In this document: positions 26,702 through 35,808 of the stretch, piece by piece
How positions within the stretch are numbered: the first letter of the stretch is position 1
Layout: each line of letters starts with the position of its first letter
Assembly (NCBI GenBank): GCA_958295845.1
Contig: OY282376.1
Location: 5,339,352-5,403,351 of the forward strand
Origin: Caldilineaceae bacterium
GTDB taxonomy: Bacteria > Chloroflexota > Anaerolineae > Caldilineales > Caldilineaceae
Reading direction: 5' to 3'
Length of the DNA stretch: 64,000 nucleotides
Notes under the pieces: model-generated
Told to the model about the DNA's origin: nothing
The model's database searches: none
The model's input: only the letters and a program-made list of their open reading frames with translations
Program-made: the position numbers and the translations under genes

Positions 26702-27774
26702 CTCTCCCAATCCGGAATCTCCACCATCTGCCCGCCTTTCAGCGCGCTTTCGTGCGCGCACATGCCGGGCAGCGCCATCCGCAGCGCGGCGTAGATGTCG
26801 AGAGGGGGCGGTGTGTCGTCGCGGATGCACCCGACGAAGTCCTGGACCATCATGTACTCGGCGGTGCCGTGTCCGCCCTGGGTCGCCTCGGGCGGCGCGT
26901 CGGTCACGTTCTCGGTGATCGGCATCTCAATCATGTTGTTCAGGTGCGGCACTGAGTCCAGCCAGGCGTTGGTCTGCAGGGGGCTGGTCGGCGGGCGCGA
27001 GGTCTCGAGGACGCCGTCGGTGCCGTAGATCGAGTAGTAGTGGAACATGGGCTCGCGGGTGATGCCGAAAGCGACCAGGATCTTGATCACGCCGCCGCTG
27101 GCCGTCTGCAAGATCGCCACTTCGGTGCCGGATTTGACGCGGACTGGCAGGTCGCCGGTTCCGCTGGTGACGCTCATGCCGCTGGCGGCGACGCAGCGCT
27201 CGCCGGTTACTTTGAGCAGCGGGCCGAGGCTGTGGGTGCAGTAGTGAATGGGCGCCATGGAGGCGCGCCAGGTGGGCGAGCCGTCTGCCTGGCGTAGCAG
27301 ATAGCGCGTATCGTGGATGTACTCGGCTTCGGCGTACATGAAGTCGCCCAGCAGGCCCTGGCCCCACATCTTTTGCCAGCTCAGGATATGCGCCCAGTAG
27401 CAGCAGTTCTCGGCCAGCATGAACTTCTGGCGCGGGTGGGCCTGCACCGCAGCGAGGATCTGGTGGCATTCGTCGATGTTGGTGGCCAGCGTGACCTCCT
27501 GCAGGACGTGGCAGCCGGCCTCGAGCGCGGCAACGGTATGCTGGCAGTGCAGAGGGACCGGGGAGGCGACGAAGACGATGTCCAACCCTTGCGCCAGCAT
27601 CTCGTCGTATGCGCTGCACAGGTGGGCCTGGGGGAAGAGCGCGCCGAACTGTTCGAGAGCGGCCGCGTCGATGTCGCAGCCGGCGACGACGTCGCAGGCT
27701 GGCATGAGGTCGAAGACGCGCGCCGGGCCAAGGCCGCGGCGCAGGCCGACAACGCCTACACGATAGCTCCGCAT
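26698..27774 (-). CDS. Gfo/Idh/MocA family oxidoreductase
   Basis: NAD(P)-dependent sugar or inositol dehydrogenase, 358 residues. The Rossmann start YRVGVVGLRRGLGPARVF is a divergent glycine-rich loop, followed by CDIDAAALEQFG (cofactor-specifying Asp) and HVLQEVTLATNIDECHQIL, where the family's usual EKP Lys is replaced, so the active-site Lys is missing. The C-terminal substrate domain carries WRASMAPIHYCTHSLGPLL with a conserved His. An AAGGGA element precedes the ATG. Second in a minus-strand run after the gene at 27.8 kb. Loss of the EKP Lys makes classical dehydrogenase activity doubtful. Confidence 0.82.
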   Translation of the reverse strand: MRSYRVGVVGLRRGLGPARVFDLMPACDVVAGCDIDAAALEQFGALFPQAHLCSAYDEMLAQGLDIVFVASPVPLHCQHTVAALEAGCHVLQEVTLATNIDECHQILAAVQAHPRQKFMLAENCCYWAHILSWQKMWGQGLLGDFMYAEAEYIHDTRYLLRQADGSPTWRASMAPIHYCTHSLGPLLKVTGERCVAASGMSVTSGTGDLPVRVKSGTEVAILQTASGGVIKILVAFGITREPMFHYYSIYGTDGVLETSRPPTSPLQTNAWLDSVPHLNNMIEMPITENVTDAPPEATQGGHGTAEYMMVQDFVGCIRDDTPPPLDIYAALRMALPGMCAHESALKGGQMVEIPDWES

Positions 27775-27821
27775 GGCGAAATTCCCTTCAAAGGAGAGGA
27801 GAGAGTGATGAGGAGTGAGGC

Positions 27822-27847
27822 GTGAGAAATTCTTGCCCGTTTCTCAC
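27822..27847. terminator. Hairpin at end of Gfo/Idh/MocA gene
   Basis: GTGAGAAA (27822-27829) and TTTCTCAC (27840-27847) form a perfect 8-bp stem with a 10-base loop at the 3' end of the gene at 27844-28962. No clear U-tract follows on the minus strand, so it may be a processing or stability element. Confidence 0.4.
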
Positions 27848-28962
27848 TTCTCTCTGCTCGTTTCTTGGTTCACGCCGGCGGTGGCCTGACGCAGGCGTGC
27901 GGCGCAGTCGATGCGCTGGCCGGTCGCCATGGATTCTTGCGCGGCGAAGGGGATGATCATGCCGGTCAGGATGGAGCGCGGGTCGTAGGCGCCGGTTGGG
28001 TTGGACTGGAGCCAGGCGACGAAGTCGCGGTGGATGCGAAAGTCGGCGCCGCCGTGTCCGCCGACTGCCGGCGGCAGCTCGATCGATTGCGGCTCTTCGC
28101 CGTTGCGCCAGAGGGTTACCGAAGCGGGCGGGTGCCCGGGCCGCACCGTATGCATCACCACTTCCACCTGCCCTGCCGTGCCGTTGACGATGTATCGCCG
28201 CTCGTAATCCGGCCCGGAGGTGGTGAGATGGAAGGTGTAGAGGATGCCGTTGGCGAGCAGGCCGGAGATGGAGCAGGAGTCGCCGGCGGTCATGGGTCTG
28301 TCGTCGCCTTCGGTCCAGATGTTGCGCGTGATGGTGGCGGTGCAGTCGACGACCTCTGCGCCCAGGCAGTGCTGGATGGTGTCGGTGTCGTGGGTGAGCT
28401 TGCCTTCAACCACAGGCGACGAGGGCGGCGTTCTGAAATGCTCCCACACGCCCTGCGACCAGCGGTTGCCGGTGTTGATGTGCCCGAGCACGCTCTGGAT
28501 GCGGCCCAGGCTGCCCTCACCGATGATGCGCTTCATGGCCAGCGTAGCGGGAAAGCGGCGCAGGTTGAAGCCGACGAAGAGAGGATACTGGTGACGGATC
28601 ACCTCCTGGTACAGATCCACCGTCTGCTCCCAGGAGAAGGCCACGGCCTTTTCGAGGAAAACGGGGATGCCGTGTTGCAGCGCGGCGAGCGCATGTTCAA
28701 CGTGGTCGACGGCGTAGCTGCTGACGAGTACGAAGTCGAGGTCGGGCGTATTCCTCAGCAGCTGGTGATAATCATGGTAGAAGCAGTTGCCAAAGCGCTC
28801 CTCTTCTTCAGGAGTGGGATCGCGCGGGTCGGCCACGGCGACGCAGCGAACCGTCGCTTCCTCCATCGCTTCGAGGCTCTCCATGTGATAGCGTCCGCGC
28901 CGGCCGAAGCCGATGACGGCGAAACGCAAGTTGGCTGTCGGGCGCGTAGTTCGTGTTGTCAT
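27844..28962 (-). CDS. Gfo/Idh/MocA family oxidoreductase
   Basis: A 372-residue dehydrogenase. FAVIGFGRRGRYHMESL is the dinucleotide loop (about residue 14), VADPRDPTPEEEERFG gives the cofactor Asp, and FVLVSSYAVDHVEHALAAL then GIPVFLEKAVAFSWEQTVD contains the EK of the active-site motif. The C-terminal domain includes VEGKLTHDTDTIQHCLG with the conserved Asp/His pair. Upstream of, and in the same direction as, the gene at 26.7 kb, so probably co-transcribed. Divergent from the DUF2283 gene with 88 bases between them. Probably oxidises a free sugar or cyclitol. Confidence 0.87.
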   Translation of the reverse strand: MTTRTTRPTANLRFAVIGFGRRGRYHMESLEAMEEATVRCVAVADPRDPTPEEEERFGNCFYHDYHQLLRNTPDLDFVLVSSYAVDHVEHALAALQHGIPVFLEKAVAFSWEQTVDLYQEVIRHQYPLFVGFNLRRFPATLAMKRIIGEGSLGRIQSVLGHINTGNRWSQGVWEHFRTPPSSPVVEGKLTHDTDTIQHCLGAEVVDCTATITRNIWTEGDDRPMTAGDSCSISGLLANGILYTFHLTTSGPDYERRYIVNGTAGQVEVVMHTVRPGHPPASVTLWRNGEEPQSIELPPAVGGHGGADFRIHRDFVAWLQSNPTGAYDPRSILTGMIIPFAAQESMATGQRIDCAARLRQATAGVNQETSREK

Positions 28963-29050
28963 ATCTGCGTGCTTTTCCAGAATCTGCCTTCTGTCTCTAT
29001 CATGTGCGAGTTTATCTGCATCCAGCCCTGTAGTACACTCAGACAGCCTT

Positions 29051-29266
29051 ATGAAATTCCATTACTATCCTGACACGGATTCCCTCTATATTGACCTCTC
29101 CGAAAAACCGAGTACGGATTCCACAGAGGTCGCCCCAGGCGTTATTCTGGATTTCGATGAGAGTGGCCAGCTTGTCGGCATCGATATCGACCATGCCAGC
29201 AAAGTTGCCAATCTGTCGACGCTGGAAGCGAAGTCGCTACCGGTCCAGACGTTGACGCTCGTTTAG
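29051..29266 (+). CDS. DUF2283 family protein
   Basis: A 71-residue protein whose whole length fits the family: KFHYYPDTDSLYIDLSEKP, then VILDFDESGQLVGIDIDHAS. These small proteins often occur beside toxin-type DUF4258 genes and may be antitoxins, but none is next to it here. The ATG is chosen because the family starts there; a longer frame upstream overlaps the divergent Gfo gene. Function unknown. Confidence 0.8.
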   Translation: MKFHYYPDTDSLYIDLSEKPSTDSTEVAPGVILDFDESGQLVGIDIDHASKVANLSTLEAKSLPVQTLTLV

Positions 29267-29314
29267 TTCAGGATCCTGCCTTCGTACACAACCTGCATAC
29301 GAAGTTGCAAAACT

Positions 29315-30328
29315 TCACCCGTTGCCGATTGCGCGCAGGTCGGCCACCACGCCCTGCGTTTCGGCTTCGTAGAGCTTCCAGATCACGCGCAGGCTTTGCA
29401 GGCTGCGGCGGCCGTCGGTGAGCGGGCGGCGGTCGTGCTCCAGGCAGTCGACGAAGTGGATCAGCTCGTTCTCGAGATGCTTGCCCACCGGCGCCTCGAA
29501 TAGCAGTTGCTCGCCGCCTTTCTCCGCTTCAAGCGCGCCCTGATGCAGCAGCAATCTCCCCTGGCTGATCTGTCCTTCCAGCATGCCCTCGGTGCAGTGG
29601 GCGTGAAATGAGTACTTGAGGCGCGTGCCCTTGGCGCCCCATGTGCCGAAGTGGTAGCCGAGGGCGCCGTTGGCGAATTTGAGGGAGACGTTGGATGTGC
29701 CCTCGCCCTCCATCCAGGGCGTGCCGAAGTTGGTGCCGATATGGGTGCCGGAGACGGGCTGCCCCATCCAGGCGAGCAGGATGTCGATATAGTGGCAGCC
29801 GTGGCTGAAGAGCTGGCCGCCGCCGAGCGTCTCTTTGCGGTGCATCCAGCTGCCCGGCTCGGCCTGCGTATGCTGTTCGGTCCAGATCGAAAGCTGGAAG
29901 AGGTCGCCGTAGGTTCTGGCTTTGAGCAGGCGCTCCATCTCGACGACGACCGGGTGAAAGCGCATGCAGTAGGCGACCATGAGGGTGCGGTTGGCGCGCT
30001 CGGCGGTCTCGATCAGGTCCAGACATTCGATTTCCGAGTTGGCCAGCGGTTTCTCCATCAGCAGATGTTTGCCGCGGCGCAGCAGGTCGATGCCGATGGG
30101 ATGGTGGAGATGGTGGGGCACGGCGAGGATGGCGGCGTCGATATGGTCGAGGATTTGGCGATAGTCGGCCGCGACGGTGTTGCAGCCCATCAGGTCGGCG
30201 GTCGCTTGCGCGCGCGGCAGGTCCGGGTCGACCGCGGCGGTGAAGAGGGCGCGGCCCTGCAGTTTCTGGAAGGCCGCGCGGTGGGACTGGCCCATACCGC
30301 CGCAGCCGATCAGTCCGATGCGGATCAT
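29315..30328 (-). CDS. Gfo/Idh/MocA family oxidoreductase
   Basis: A 337-residue dehydrogenase with IRIGLIGCGGMGQSHRAAF at the N-terminus, VDPDLPRAQATADLMG for the cofactor site, and the intact active-site block HLLMEKPLANSEIECLDLI (EKP Lys near residue 96). The C-terminal domain has TLGGGQLFSHGCHYIDILLAWMG with the conserved Asp and His. No ribosome site is evident before the ATG, which follows closely a TTTTTAGT-type repeat. Third dehydrogenase of this block. Substrate unknown, plausibly a sugar or inositol. Confidence 0.88.
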   Translation of the reverse strand: MIRIGLIGCGGMGQSHRAAFQKLQGRALFTAAVDPDLPRAQATADLMGCNTVAADYRQILDHIDAAILAVPHHLHHPIGIDLLRRGKHLLMEKPLANSEIECLDLIETAERANRTLMVAYCMRFHPVVVEMERLLKARTYGDLFQLSIWTEQHTQAEPGSWMHRKETLGGGQLFSHGCHYIDILLAWMGQPVSGTHIGTNFGTPWMEGEGTSNVSLKFANGALGYHFGTWGAKGTRLKYSFHAHCTEGMLEGQISQGRLLLHQGALEAEKGGEQLLFEAPVGKHLENELIHFVDCLEHDRRPLTDGRRSLQSLRVIWKLYEAETQGVVADLRAIGNG

Positions 30329-30332
30329 AACA

Positions 30333-30368
30333 GCAGTTTTTAGTGGTTAGTTTTCAGTTTCTAGTTTT
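30333..30368. repeat. TTTTTAGT-type short repeat
   Basis: CAGTTTTTAGTGGTTAGTTTTCAGTTTCTAGTTTTT consists of degenerate copies of an about 10-base unit, like those at 1196-1225 and 58673-58706. Confidence 0.6.
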
Positions 30369-30500
30369 TCGAAGCTGCCGTGTGCGAGCAACGATGCTAG
30401 CCTTTCAGGAATCCTTCCAGACCGACCAACTGGCAACCGATCTCTTTGCATTTCTTGGATGGAACAAGGTCTTGAATTCTTCCTACACTCTTTAGAAGAA

Positions 30501-31820
30501 TCATTCATCTGAACACTCGAAGGCCCGAAAAATCTCTTGAAAAATAGCCGAAAGACCAGACCAATCTTTGTCTTGCGACGCCTGTGGATTTGCCTTACAG
30601 CGCTTGAGTTTCTTTCTGAACGCATCGTGTAACTTCCTCTTTTGCACAACTTCTCCTTGATACTGTCCTAGCGTCGAATTGTATCCCTTCCACTGAACGG
30701 GGATCAATGTATTTTGTTCCGTGCATAGTACGTCCTCTCCGAGGTAAAGCTCTATGCTCGCCGCAAGCCCATTTACGTCCTGAGGTTCTAAGCCTCCAGG
30801 ACTGAGTGTAGGATAGGTTCGGAGTAGATCCAGGTCGGGATAATGCATAACAGCAATATTCGATGGAAGGTCGGTCACCTTCAATCCACGCTTAGCGTCT
30901 TGGGCGGCGGTATCATTGTCTAGCAGCGCAATAACTCTGTTTGTAATTCCTGCAGCAGAAAATGCCTTTACGAGCGAGACGAGGGGTCCAGCCCCGCCGT
31001 GGGGACGCGGGGAGTGGCTATCCAAAAACGAGTAGTACGCAGAGAGGTGTGGGTAAAGTAGTGCGAGCGCTTCTCTTAGGAACTCTGCATCTGTGGACCC
31101 TTCAGTAAGGATGATTATAGGCGCATTTTCTGGGTACCCGGCAATAAGCGCACGCGTCTCCTTCTCACAGACGGCCTCGTCCTCGCTATAATACCCCGCG
31201 TGAATAATTTCTGTGATGTCTTGAACTACATACGCGTTTTCCGGAGCCACCTCACAGGCCAAACGGATAACTAGGCGAATGTCCTTACCATCCTCAAAGA
31301 AACCGAATGAAGAAGTATCATTGCCACGCAAGATAAACTCAATAAGAGGATTACGTCCTTCCTCGTCTTTAACATGGCCCGAAATTGGCTTGAGCCCGTC
31401 GGCGATGATTTTAGCAAATGCTTCTGCATAGGTATCGAAGGTAAGATTTTCCAAAAGCTCCGAATTATCACGCCCAAGCTTCCCCAATATTGAGTCCCAA
31501 TTCCGATAGGACATGTAACGTTCGAATTCTTTCTGCCGCCCTATTTCGAATTCCTCACGCACCCTCCGCATTGTGAATCCCATAATGTTTAAGCGATCAA
31601 TAGCCTTGCCGGTTTCGCACGCGTACTCAATAGCCGTTTCTGTTTCTTCGTCATCCATGCACTCAGGCTCGCCCCACACTAGCGGATTCCGTTCAGCCAC
31701 TCGACGAGTGAATACGTGACGATCCGTCTCTCGGAAGATAGTCATTGCTTCTGGAACGACAGTACTCTTGGAATTGATAATTGGATAAGATGCGACGGTG
31801 AGATCTGTGTAAGAACCCAA
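30501..31820 (-). CDS. HEPN/Toprim-associated domain protein
   Basis: A 439-residue soluble protein. The first residues GSYTDLTVASYPIINSKS match the HEPN/Toprim N-terminal domain (about residues 1-100). The second half carries Toprim features: IIILTEGSTDAEFL with the catalytic Glu (about residue 238) and VIALLDNDTAAQDA with the DxD. In known proteins this combination is associated with anti-phage or stress-related nucleases. TTG start with AAGGGA upstream. Alone, with AT-richer sequence than neighbours, so probably acquired. The family is recognised; defence is inferred. Confidence 0.75.
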   Translation of the reverse strand: MGSYTDLTVASYPIINSKSTVVPEAMTIFRETDRHVFTRRVAERNPLVWGEPECMDDEETETAIEYACETGKAIDRLNIMGFTMRRVREEFEIGRQKEFERYMSYRNWDSILGKLGRDNSELLENLTFDTYAEAFAKIIADGLKPISGHVKDEEGRNPLIEFILRGNDTSSFGFFEDGKDIRLVIRLACEVAPENAYVVQDITEIIHAGYYSEDEAVCEKETRALIAGYPENAPIIILTEGSTDAEFLREALALLYPHLSAYYSFLDSHSPRPHGGAGPLVSLVKAFSAAGITNRVIALLDNDTAAQDAKRGLKVTDLPSNIAVMHYPDLDLLRTYPTLSPGGLEPQDVNGLAASIELYLGEDVLCTEQNTLIPVQWKGYNSTLGQYQGEVVQKRKLHDAFRKKLKRCKANPQASQDKDWSGLSAIFQEIFRAFECSDE

Positions 31821-32126
31821 TGCGAGGTTTCCCTTATGGTGTGGGCGGGGCAGGTTCCTGCCTAGAATATAAAGGAGTAATCGTCAGAGTGACTTTTCAC
31901 TTCCGCTTCTCCACTTTTCGGCGCATGCCTATTCTACCACCATTTTCAATGCAATTGCCCTGCGCGGTCCGGGCGACGCACGCCAGGGCAGTTCTGCGGC
32001 CGGAATAGGAGAATGATGGGCGCCGATCGGGCCCTGTACGGACACATCTGCCTGCGCTATCATGGAGCCATACCTTGGGAGGCAATCGCGGAGCGGCCCA
32101 CGTAGTTTACATTGTGAGAAAAGAGC
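31821..32126. other. Divergent intergenic region
   Basis: About 306 bases separating the HEPN/Toprim gene from the beta-propeller gene; must hold promoters for both. No gene, hairpin or clear -35/-10 pair recognised. Confidence 0.4.
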
Positions 32127-33605
32127 ATGATTTTCAGACCGGAGATCGCGGCCCGTTTGTGGGATACCTGGCTGTACCACCACGAGGGCACGCACTACCT
32201 TTTCTATCTCCACCGCATGCGCGCCGGGGGCGGCTATGACGGCATGAGTGTCGCCACTTCGGATGACGGTGTCCACTTTGCCGACCGGGGGCCGATCATC
32301 CACAAGGCGGCAGACGCCAACTGGCTGGGCACCGGCATGGTCTGGCGCGCCGGCGACCAATTCATGCTCAACTTCTCCGAAGAACGCAACGGGGTGCAGG
32401 AGATCTTCTTCGCCGAATCCGACGATCTGTTGCAGTGGCGGCGGCTCCCCGACGAGGCGTATGTGTGCCGGTCCGACCCGCGCTGGTATGCAGAGGACCC
32501 GATGTTCACGAGCCAGCGCTGGGACTGCATCTGGGTGCTGCCGCGGGAGGACGGGCCGGGCTATATTGGCTTTCTCACCGCGGTGGCCAAGGATGGGCCG
32601 CCCGGGCTGTGCGGCACGGCCGGCTGCGTTCTGTCCGATGACGGCCGTCACTTTCGGGCTGCGCCGCCGGTGATCGAGACCGGCTTGTGGGGCGAACGGA
32701 TCGAGGTCGGCGCGGTGGAGAAGATAGGCGACCGCTACTACATGCTGCTGGGGGTTGGCAAGTCACATGCGCTGGGGTCGCGACATCTGTCGGACCTGCT
32801 GGCAGGCGAGTGCGGGATGTACGTTCTCTCATCCGAGGCGCAGACGGGCCCGTACCGTCTCGACCCCGGCCAGCGGCTGCTGCTGGGCAACAGCCCAAAG
32901 CGGTTGAACTACTTTGCACGATTCTATCGCTACGGCGAGCAGTTGCTGCTCAATCACCACACTGTGCCGCGCCAGCAGGGCTGCGAATCCTACTTCTCGC
33001 CGCTCAAAACGGTCCACCGTGACGCCGCGGGCATTCTGAGCCTGCGCTGGTGGCCCGGCAATGAAGCGCTGAGGGGGCGTCCGCTGCCGGTTGGGCTGGA
33101 GGGGTGCGAGTTCTACGGCCTGCGGTCTGGTGACTGTCCTGTTGAGGGCGGGCGGCTGCAGCTTGCTGCTGCGGCAGGGGGGCTGGCGATACTTCCGGTA
33201 AAATTCGACCTGGCGCGCGGGGTCATCCTCGAAGCGGAGCTGACCTTTCAGGAGTTAAGCGGTCCTCTCGGCGGCGTCGGATTGTTCATCGAAGGCGACC
33301 CGACCGGCGCCGGCACGCTGTTGGTGGCGCAAAGTGATGGTCGACTGACGACAGGCCCCTATACATCACCCACCGGAGACGGCTACGCCTTCCAGCCTGA
33401 GGACGCGAAGCCGCTGTCCTTCGTGCCGGGACAGACTCAGCGCTGGCGGCTGCTGTTGCGCAACGAGTTCGCGGAGCTCTACGTCGACGACGAATTGATT
33501 CAAGGCTACACACTGCCCCATGCCCCGAGCGGCCGGCTGGGATTTGTCATCGAGGCCGGCACAGCAACCGCGGCAGACGTCCGCGGCTGGGAAATGTCCC
33601 TCTAG
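32127..33605 (+). CDS. Five-bladed beta-propeller glycosidase-like protein (GH43/GH32 type)
   Basis: A 492-residue product. Blade-type repeats are visible in FLYLHRMRAGGGYDGMSVATSDDGVHFADRGP, broken over positions 28-62 with typical DDGxxF turns, and again in FFAESDDLLQWRRLP and CVLSDDGRHFRAAPP. WYAEDPMF supplies a likely catalytic Asp/Glu region. The C-terminal 150 residues (ARGVILEAELTFQELSG to LYVDDELIQGYTL) look like a LamG/jelly-roll carbohydrate-binding module. No signal peptide. It is the only plus-strand gene beside the minus-strand ABC transporter 2 and may process its substrate. GH32 invertase-like or GH43 arabinanase/xylosidase activity are the choices. Confidence 0.65.
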   Translation: MIFRPEIAARLWDTWLYHHEGTHYLFYLHRMRAGGGYDGMSVATSDDGVHFADRGPIIHKAADANWLGTGMVWRAGDQFMLNFSEERNGVQEIFFAESDDLLQWRRLPDEAYVCRSDPRWYAEDPMFTSQRWDCIWVLPREDGPGYIGFLTAVAKDGPPGLCGTAGCVLSDDGRHFRAAPPVIETGLWGERIEVGAVEKIGDRYYMLLGVGKSHALGSRHLSDLLAGECGMYVLSSEAQTGPYRLDPGQRLLLGNSPKRLNYFARFYRYGEQLLLNHHTVPRQQGCESYFSPLKTVHRDAAGILSLRWWPGNEALRGRPLPVGLEGCEFYGLRSGDCPVEGGRLQLAAAAGGLAILPVKFDLARGVILEAELTFQELSGPLGGVGLFIEGDPTGAGTLLVAQSDGRLTTGPYTSPTGDGYAFQPEDAKPLSFVPGQTQRWRLLLRNEFAELYVDDELIQGYTLPHAPSGRLGFVIEAGTATAADVRGWEMSL

Positions 33606-33776
33606 AAACACGCATTCGAATACGCCTCCACAACTGCACGGGAGTCTCGCAACCGGCGCACGTCGTAGCCGGTGTCGCGCCCGGCAAAACGCCAGGACGA
33701 TGGCCGCAGCGACTCTCCTGAAGCGTCATCCGAGCGCAGTGCGCGCGGACAGGTATGCGGCTGATGAAGGAGAGCG

Positions 33777-34658
33777 CTAGCCTTTAATGCCGGTCAGAGA
33801 GATGCCGCGTACAAAGTAGCGCTGCAACAGGAGGAAAACCAGGAGAACGGGCAGCGTGACGACGACGGAGCCGGCCATCAGGCGGGGCCAACTGGTGTAC
33901 CACTGCCTCTGTACGAGGGCGACGCCGAGCTGGACGGTAAAGAGATACTTGCGGTCGAGGAAGATGAACGGGCCGAAGAAGTTGTTCCAGGAGGCCATAA
34001 AGGAGAAGACGCCCAGGGTGGCCAGGGCCGGTTTCATAAGGGGCAGGGCGATGCGCCGGTAGATGCCAAAGGAGTTGCAGCCGTCGATGCGGGCGGCGTC
34101 TTCCAGCTCCACCGGCAGCGAAAACATGAACTGGCGCAGCAGGAATGTGCCGTAGGCGGAGCTGAGCATGGCGGGCACGATCAGGGGCAGATGTGTGTTG
34201 ACCCAGCCGACGCGGTGCATGACGATGTAGAGCGGGATAACGGTGACGGCATAGGGCACCATCATTGTCGACAGGACGATGATGAAGAGGACATTTTTGC
34301 CCGGAAAATCGAGCCGGGCGAAGGCAAAGGCGGCGAGCGAGGATGTAATGAGCTGGCCGCCGACGCTCAGAACCGCGATCTTGACGCTGTTATAGAGGAA
34401 TATCCCAAAGGGCTGGTCGAGGAAGAGATCGCCGTAGGCTTCCAAAGTAGGCTCCAGCGGGAGCCAGGTTGGCGGGATCTGAAAAGCCTCGAATTCTGTC
34501 TTGAACGAGGTTGAGATCATCCACCAGAAGGGAGCCAGCGCGGCCAAACCCAGCACAATCAGCAGAATGTGGGTAACGGTGTTGGCCAGGAGCTCTTGTT
34601 GTTTGAGACTGGTCACACGCTCAACGCGCGCCGCGCGCATGGATGAAGCTCTTTGCAC
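33777..34658 (-). CDS. Sugar ABC transporter permease 2b (MalG type)
   Basis: Membrane subunit of transporter 2, 293 residues, from a GTG with AGGGG 7 bases before it; an ATG 18 bases later is an alternative. Six helices; VTHILLIVLGLAALAPFWWMI is the first. The EAA loop is LEDAARIDGCNSFGIYRRIALPLMKP and the end is the typical YFVRGISLTGIKG. Downstream of the MalF-type gene with about 100 bases between, which contain TCTCAAACTCT-type direct repeats (34727-34762). Last gene of the operon. Confidence 0.92.
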   Translation of the reverse strand: MQRASSMRAARVERVTSLKQQELLANTVTHILLIVLGLAALAPFWWMISTSFKTEFEAFQIPPTWLPLEPTLEAYGDLFLDQPFGIFLYNSVKIAVLSVGGQLITSSLAAFAFARLDFPGKNVLFIIVLSTMMVPYAVTVIPLYIVMHRVGWVNTHLPLIVPAMLSSAYGTFLLRQFMFSLPVELEDAARIDGCNSFGIYRRIALPLMKPALATLGVFSFMASWNNFFGPFIFLDRKYLFTVQLGVALVQRQWYTSWPRLMAGSVVVTLPVLLVFLLLQRYFVRGISLTGIKG

Positions 34659-34757
34659 GGGTATCCCCTTTTTCGGCGTTTGCCAACTCCCCTACCGCCG
34701 GCTCAGGCCGCAATCAACGCTGGTTTCTCAAACTCTGATTTCGCAAACTCTGGTTTC

Positions 34758-35678
34758 TCAATAGTGTACCCACAGTTTGGCCAGACGGACCTGGATCATC
34801 GTGATTGTAAAGATGACCATGGCCAGGATCCAGGCCATAGCCGAAGCATACCCCATCTTGGAGCTGCCGAAGGCCATCTGCCAGAGGTAATAGATGTAGA
34901 CGTTGGTCGAATTTATCGGTCCGCCCTGGGTCATAACATAGATGAGGCCAAAGGTCTGGAAGGTGCCGATCACGCTCATGACGAGAATGAAGAACATGGT
35001 GGGCGTGAGCAGCGGGATGGTGATTTTGAAGAAGCGGCTCAATGGTCCTGCGCCGTCGATGGTGGCGGCTTCATACAGGTGATCGGGGATCCCTTGCAGG
35101 CCGGCCAGATAGAGGACCATATTGTAGCCGAGCCCCTGCCAGACGGTGACCATGGCGACGGCGGGCATGGCCCAAAAGACATCGCTGAGCCAGTTGGGCC
35201 CGTCAATACGGACCCAGGAGAGGACATAGTTGATGAGACCGAATTCTCCGTCATAGAGCCATCGGAACATGAGACCGACGGCGACAACCGAAGTAACCAG
35301 CGGCAGGAAGAAGGCGAGCCGGTAGAGGTAGCGCAGCCTGATTGGCCGGTCCAGCAGTGCCGCCAGAATGAGCGGGAAGGTCACGGAGGGCACGATGATC
35401 CAGCCTGCATATCTGAACGTGTTGCCCAGGACCTTCCAGAAGAGGCGGTCGCGGCTTACGAGGCGGGCGTAGTTTTTCAGGCCAACCAGTTCGGGCGGAC
35501 TGACCATATCCCATGTATGGAAGCTCATGTAGAGGGATGCGGCGATGGGGAGGAAGATGAAGGCAACGATGCCGATGATGAGGGGCGCGATAAAGAGGTA
35601 GCCCTCATATCGATGCCAGCGAATGTTGCTTTCTTTCGTCTTGGCGACGAGGCGGGTCAATGCCTGTGACTGAGCCAT
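34758..35678 (-). CDS. Sugar ABC transporter permease 2a (MalF type)
   Basis: 306-residue permease with six helices, opening YEGYLFIAPLIIGIVAFIFLPI and with SFHTWDMVSPPELVGLKNYARL between helices 1 and 2. The EAA motif is DHLYEAATIDGAGPLSRFFKITIPLLTP. Partners the MalG-type protein encoded next. The 130-base gap to the binding-protein gene carries a large hairpin. ATPase not in the window. Confidence 0.92.
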   Translation of the reverse strand: MAQSQALTRLVAKTKESNIRWHRYEGYLFIAPLIIGIVAFIFLPIAASLYMSFHTWDMVSPPELVGLKNYARLVSRDRLFWKVLGNTFRYAGWIIVPSVTFPLILAALLDRPIRLRYLYRLAFFLPLVTSVVAVGLMFRWLYDGEFGLINYVLSWVRIDGPNWLSDVFWAMPAVAMVTVWQGLGYNMVLYLAGLQGIPDHLYEAATIDGAGPLSRFFKITIPLLTPTMFFILVMSVIGTFQTFGLIYVMTQGGPINSTNVYIYYLWQMAFGSSKMGYASAMAWILAMVIFTITMIQVRLAKLWVHY

Positions 35679-35687
35679 AATCTGTCC

Positions 35688-35740
35688 TGCGACACACCTG
35701 GAGCCGCGCAGTGGGCGGCGGCGATTCCAGGTGTATCGCA
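35688..35740 (-). promoter_or_regulatory. Stem-loop between binding protein and permease genes
   Basis: TGCGACACACCTGGA (35688-35702) and TCCAGGTGTATCGCA (35726-35740) are 15-base arms with one mismatch and a 23-base loop. Sits after the binding-protein stop and just before the permease start of operon 2, no T-tract. Confidence 0.7.
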
Positions 35741-35808
35741 GGCTTGGGAGACTTCCGGATCGGTTTTACCTGTCTGTCCGCTACTGAACCCGAGCGAACG
35801 TCAGACCT

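Noticed and set aside
27865..29073. Open frame of 402 codons on the plus strand
   Set aside because: Antisense to two well-recognised dehydrogenase genes; low-information Val/Gly/Ala composition.
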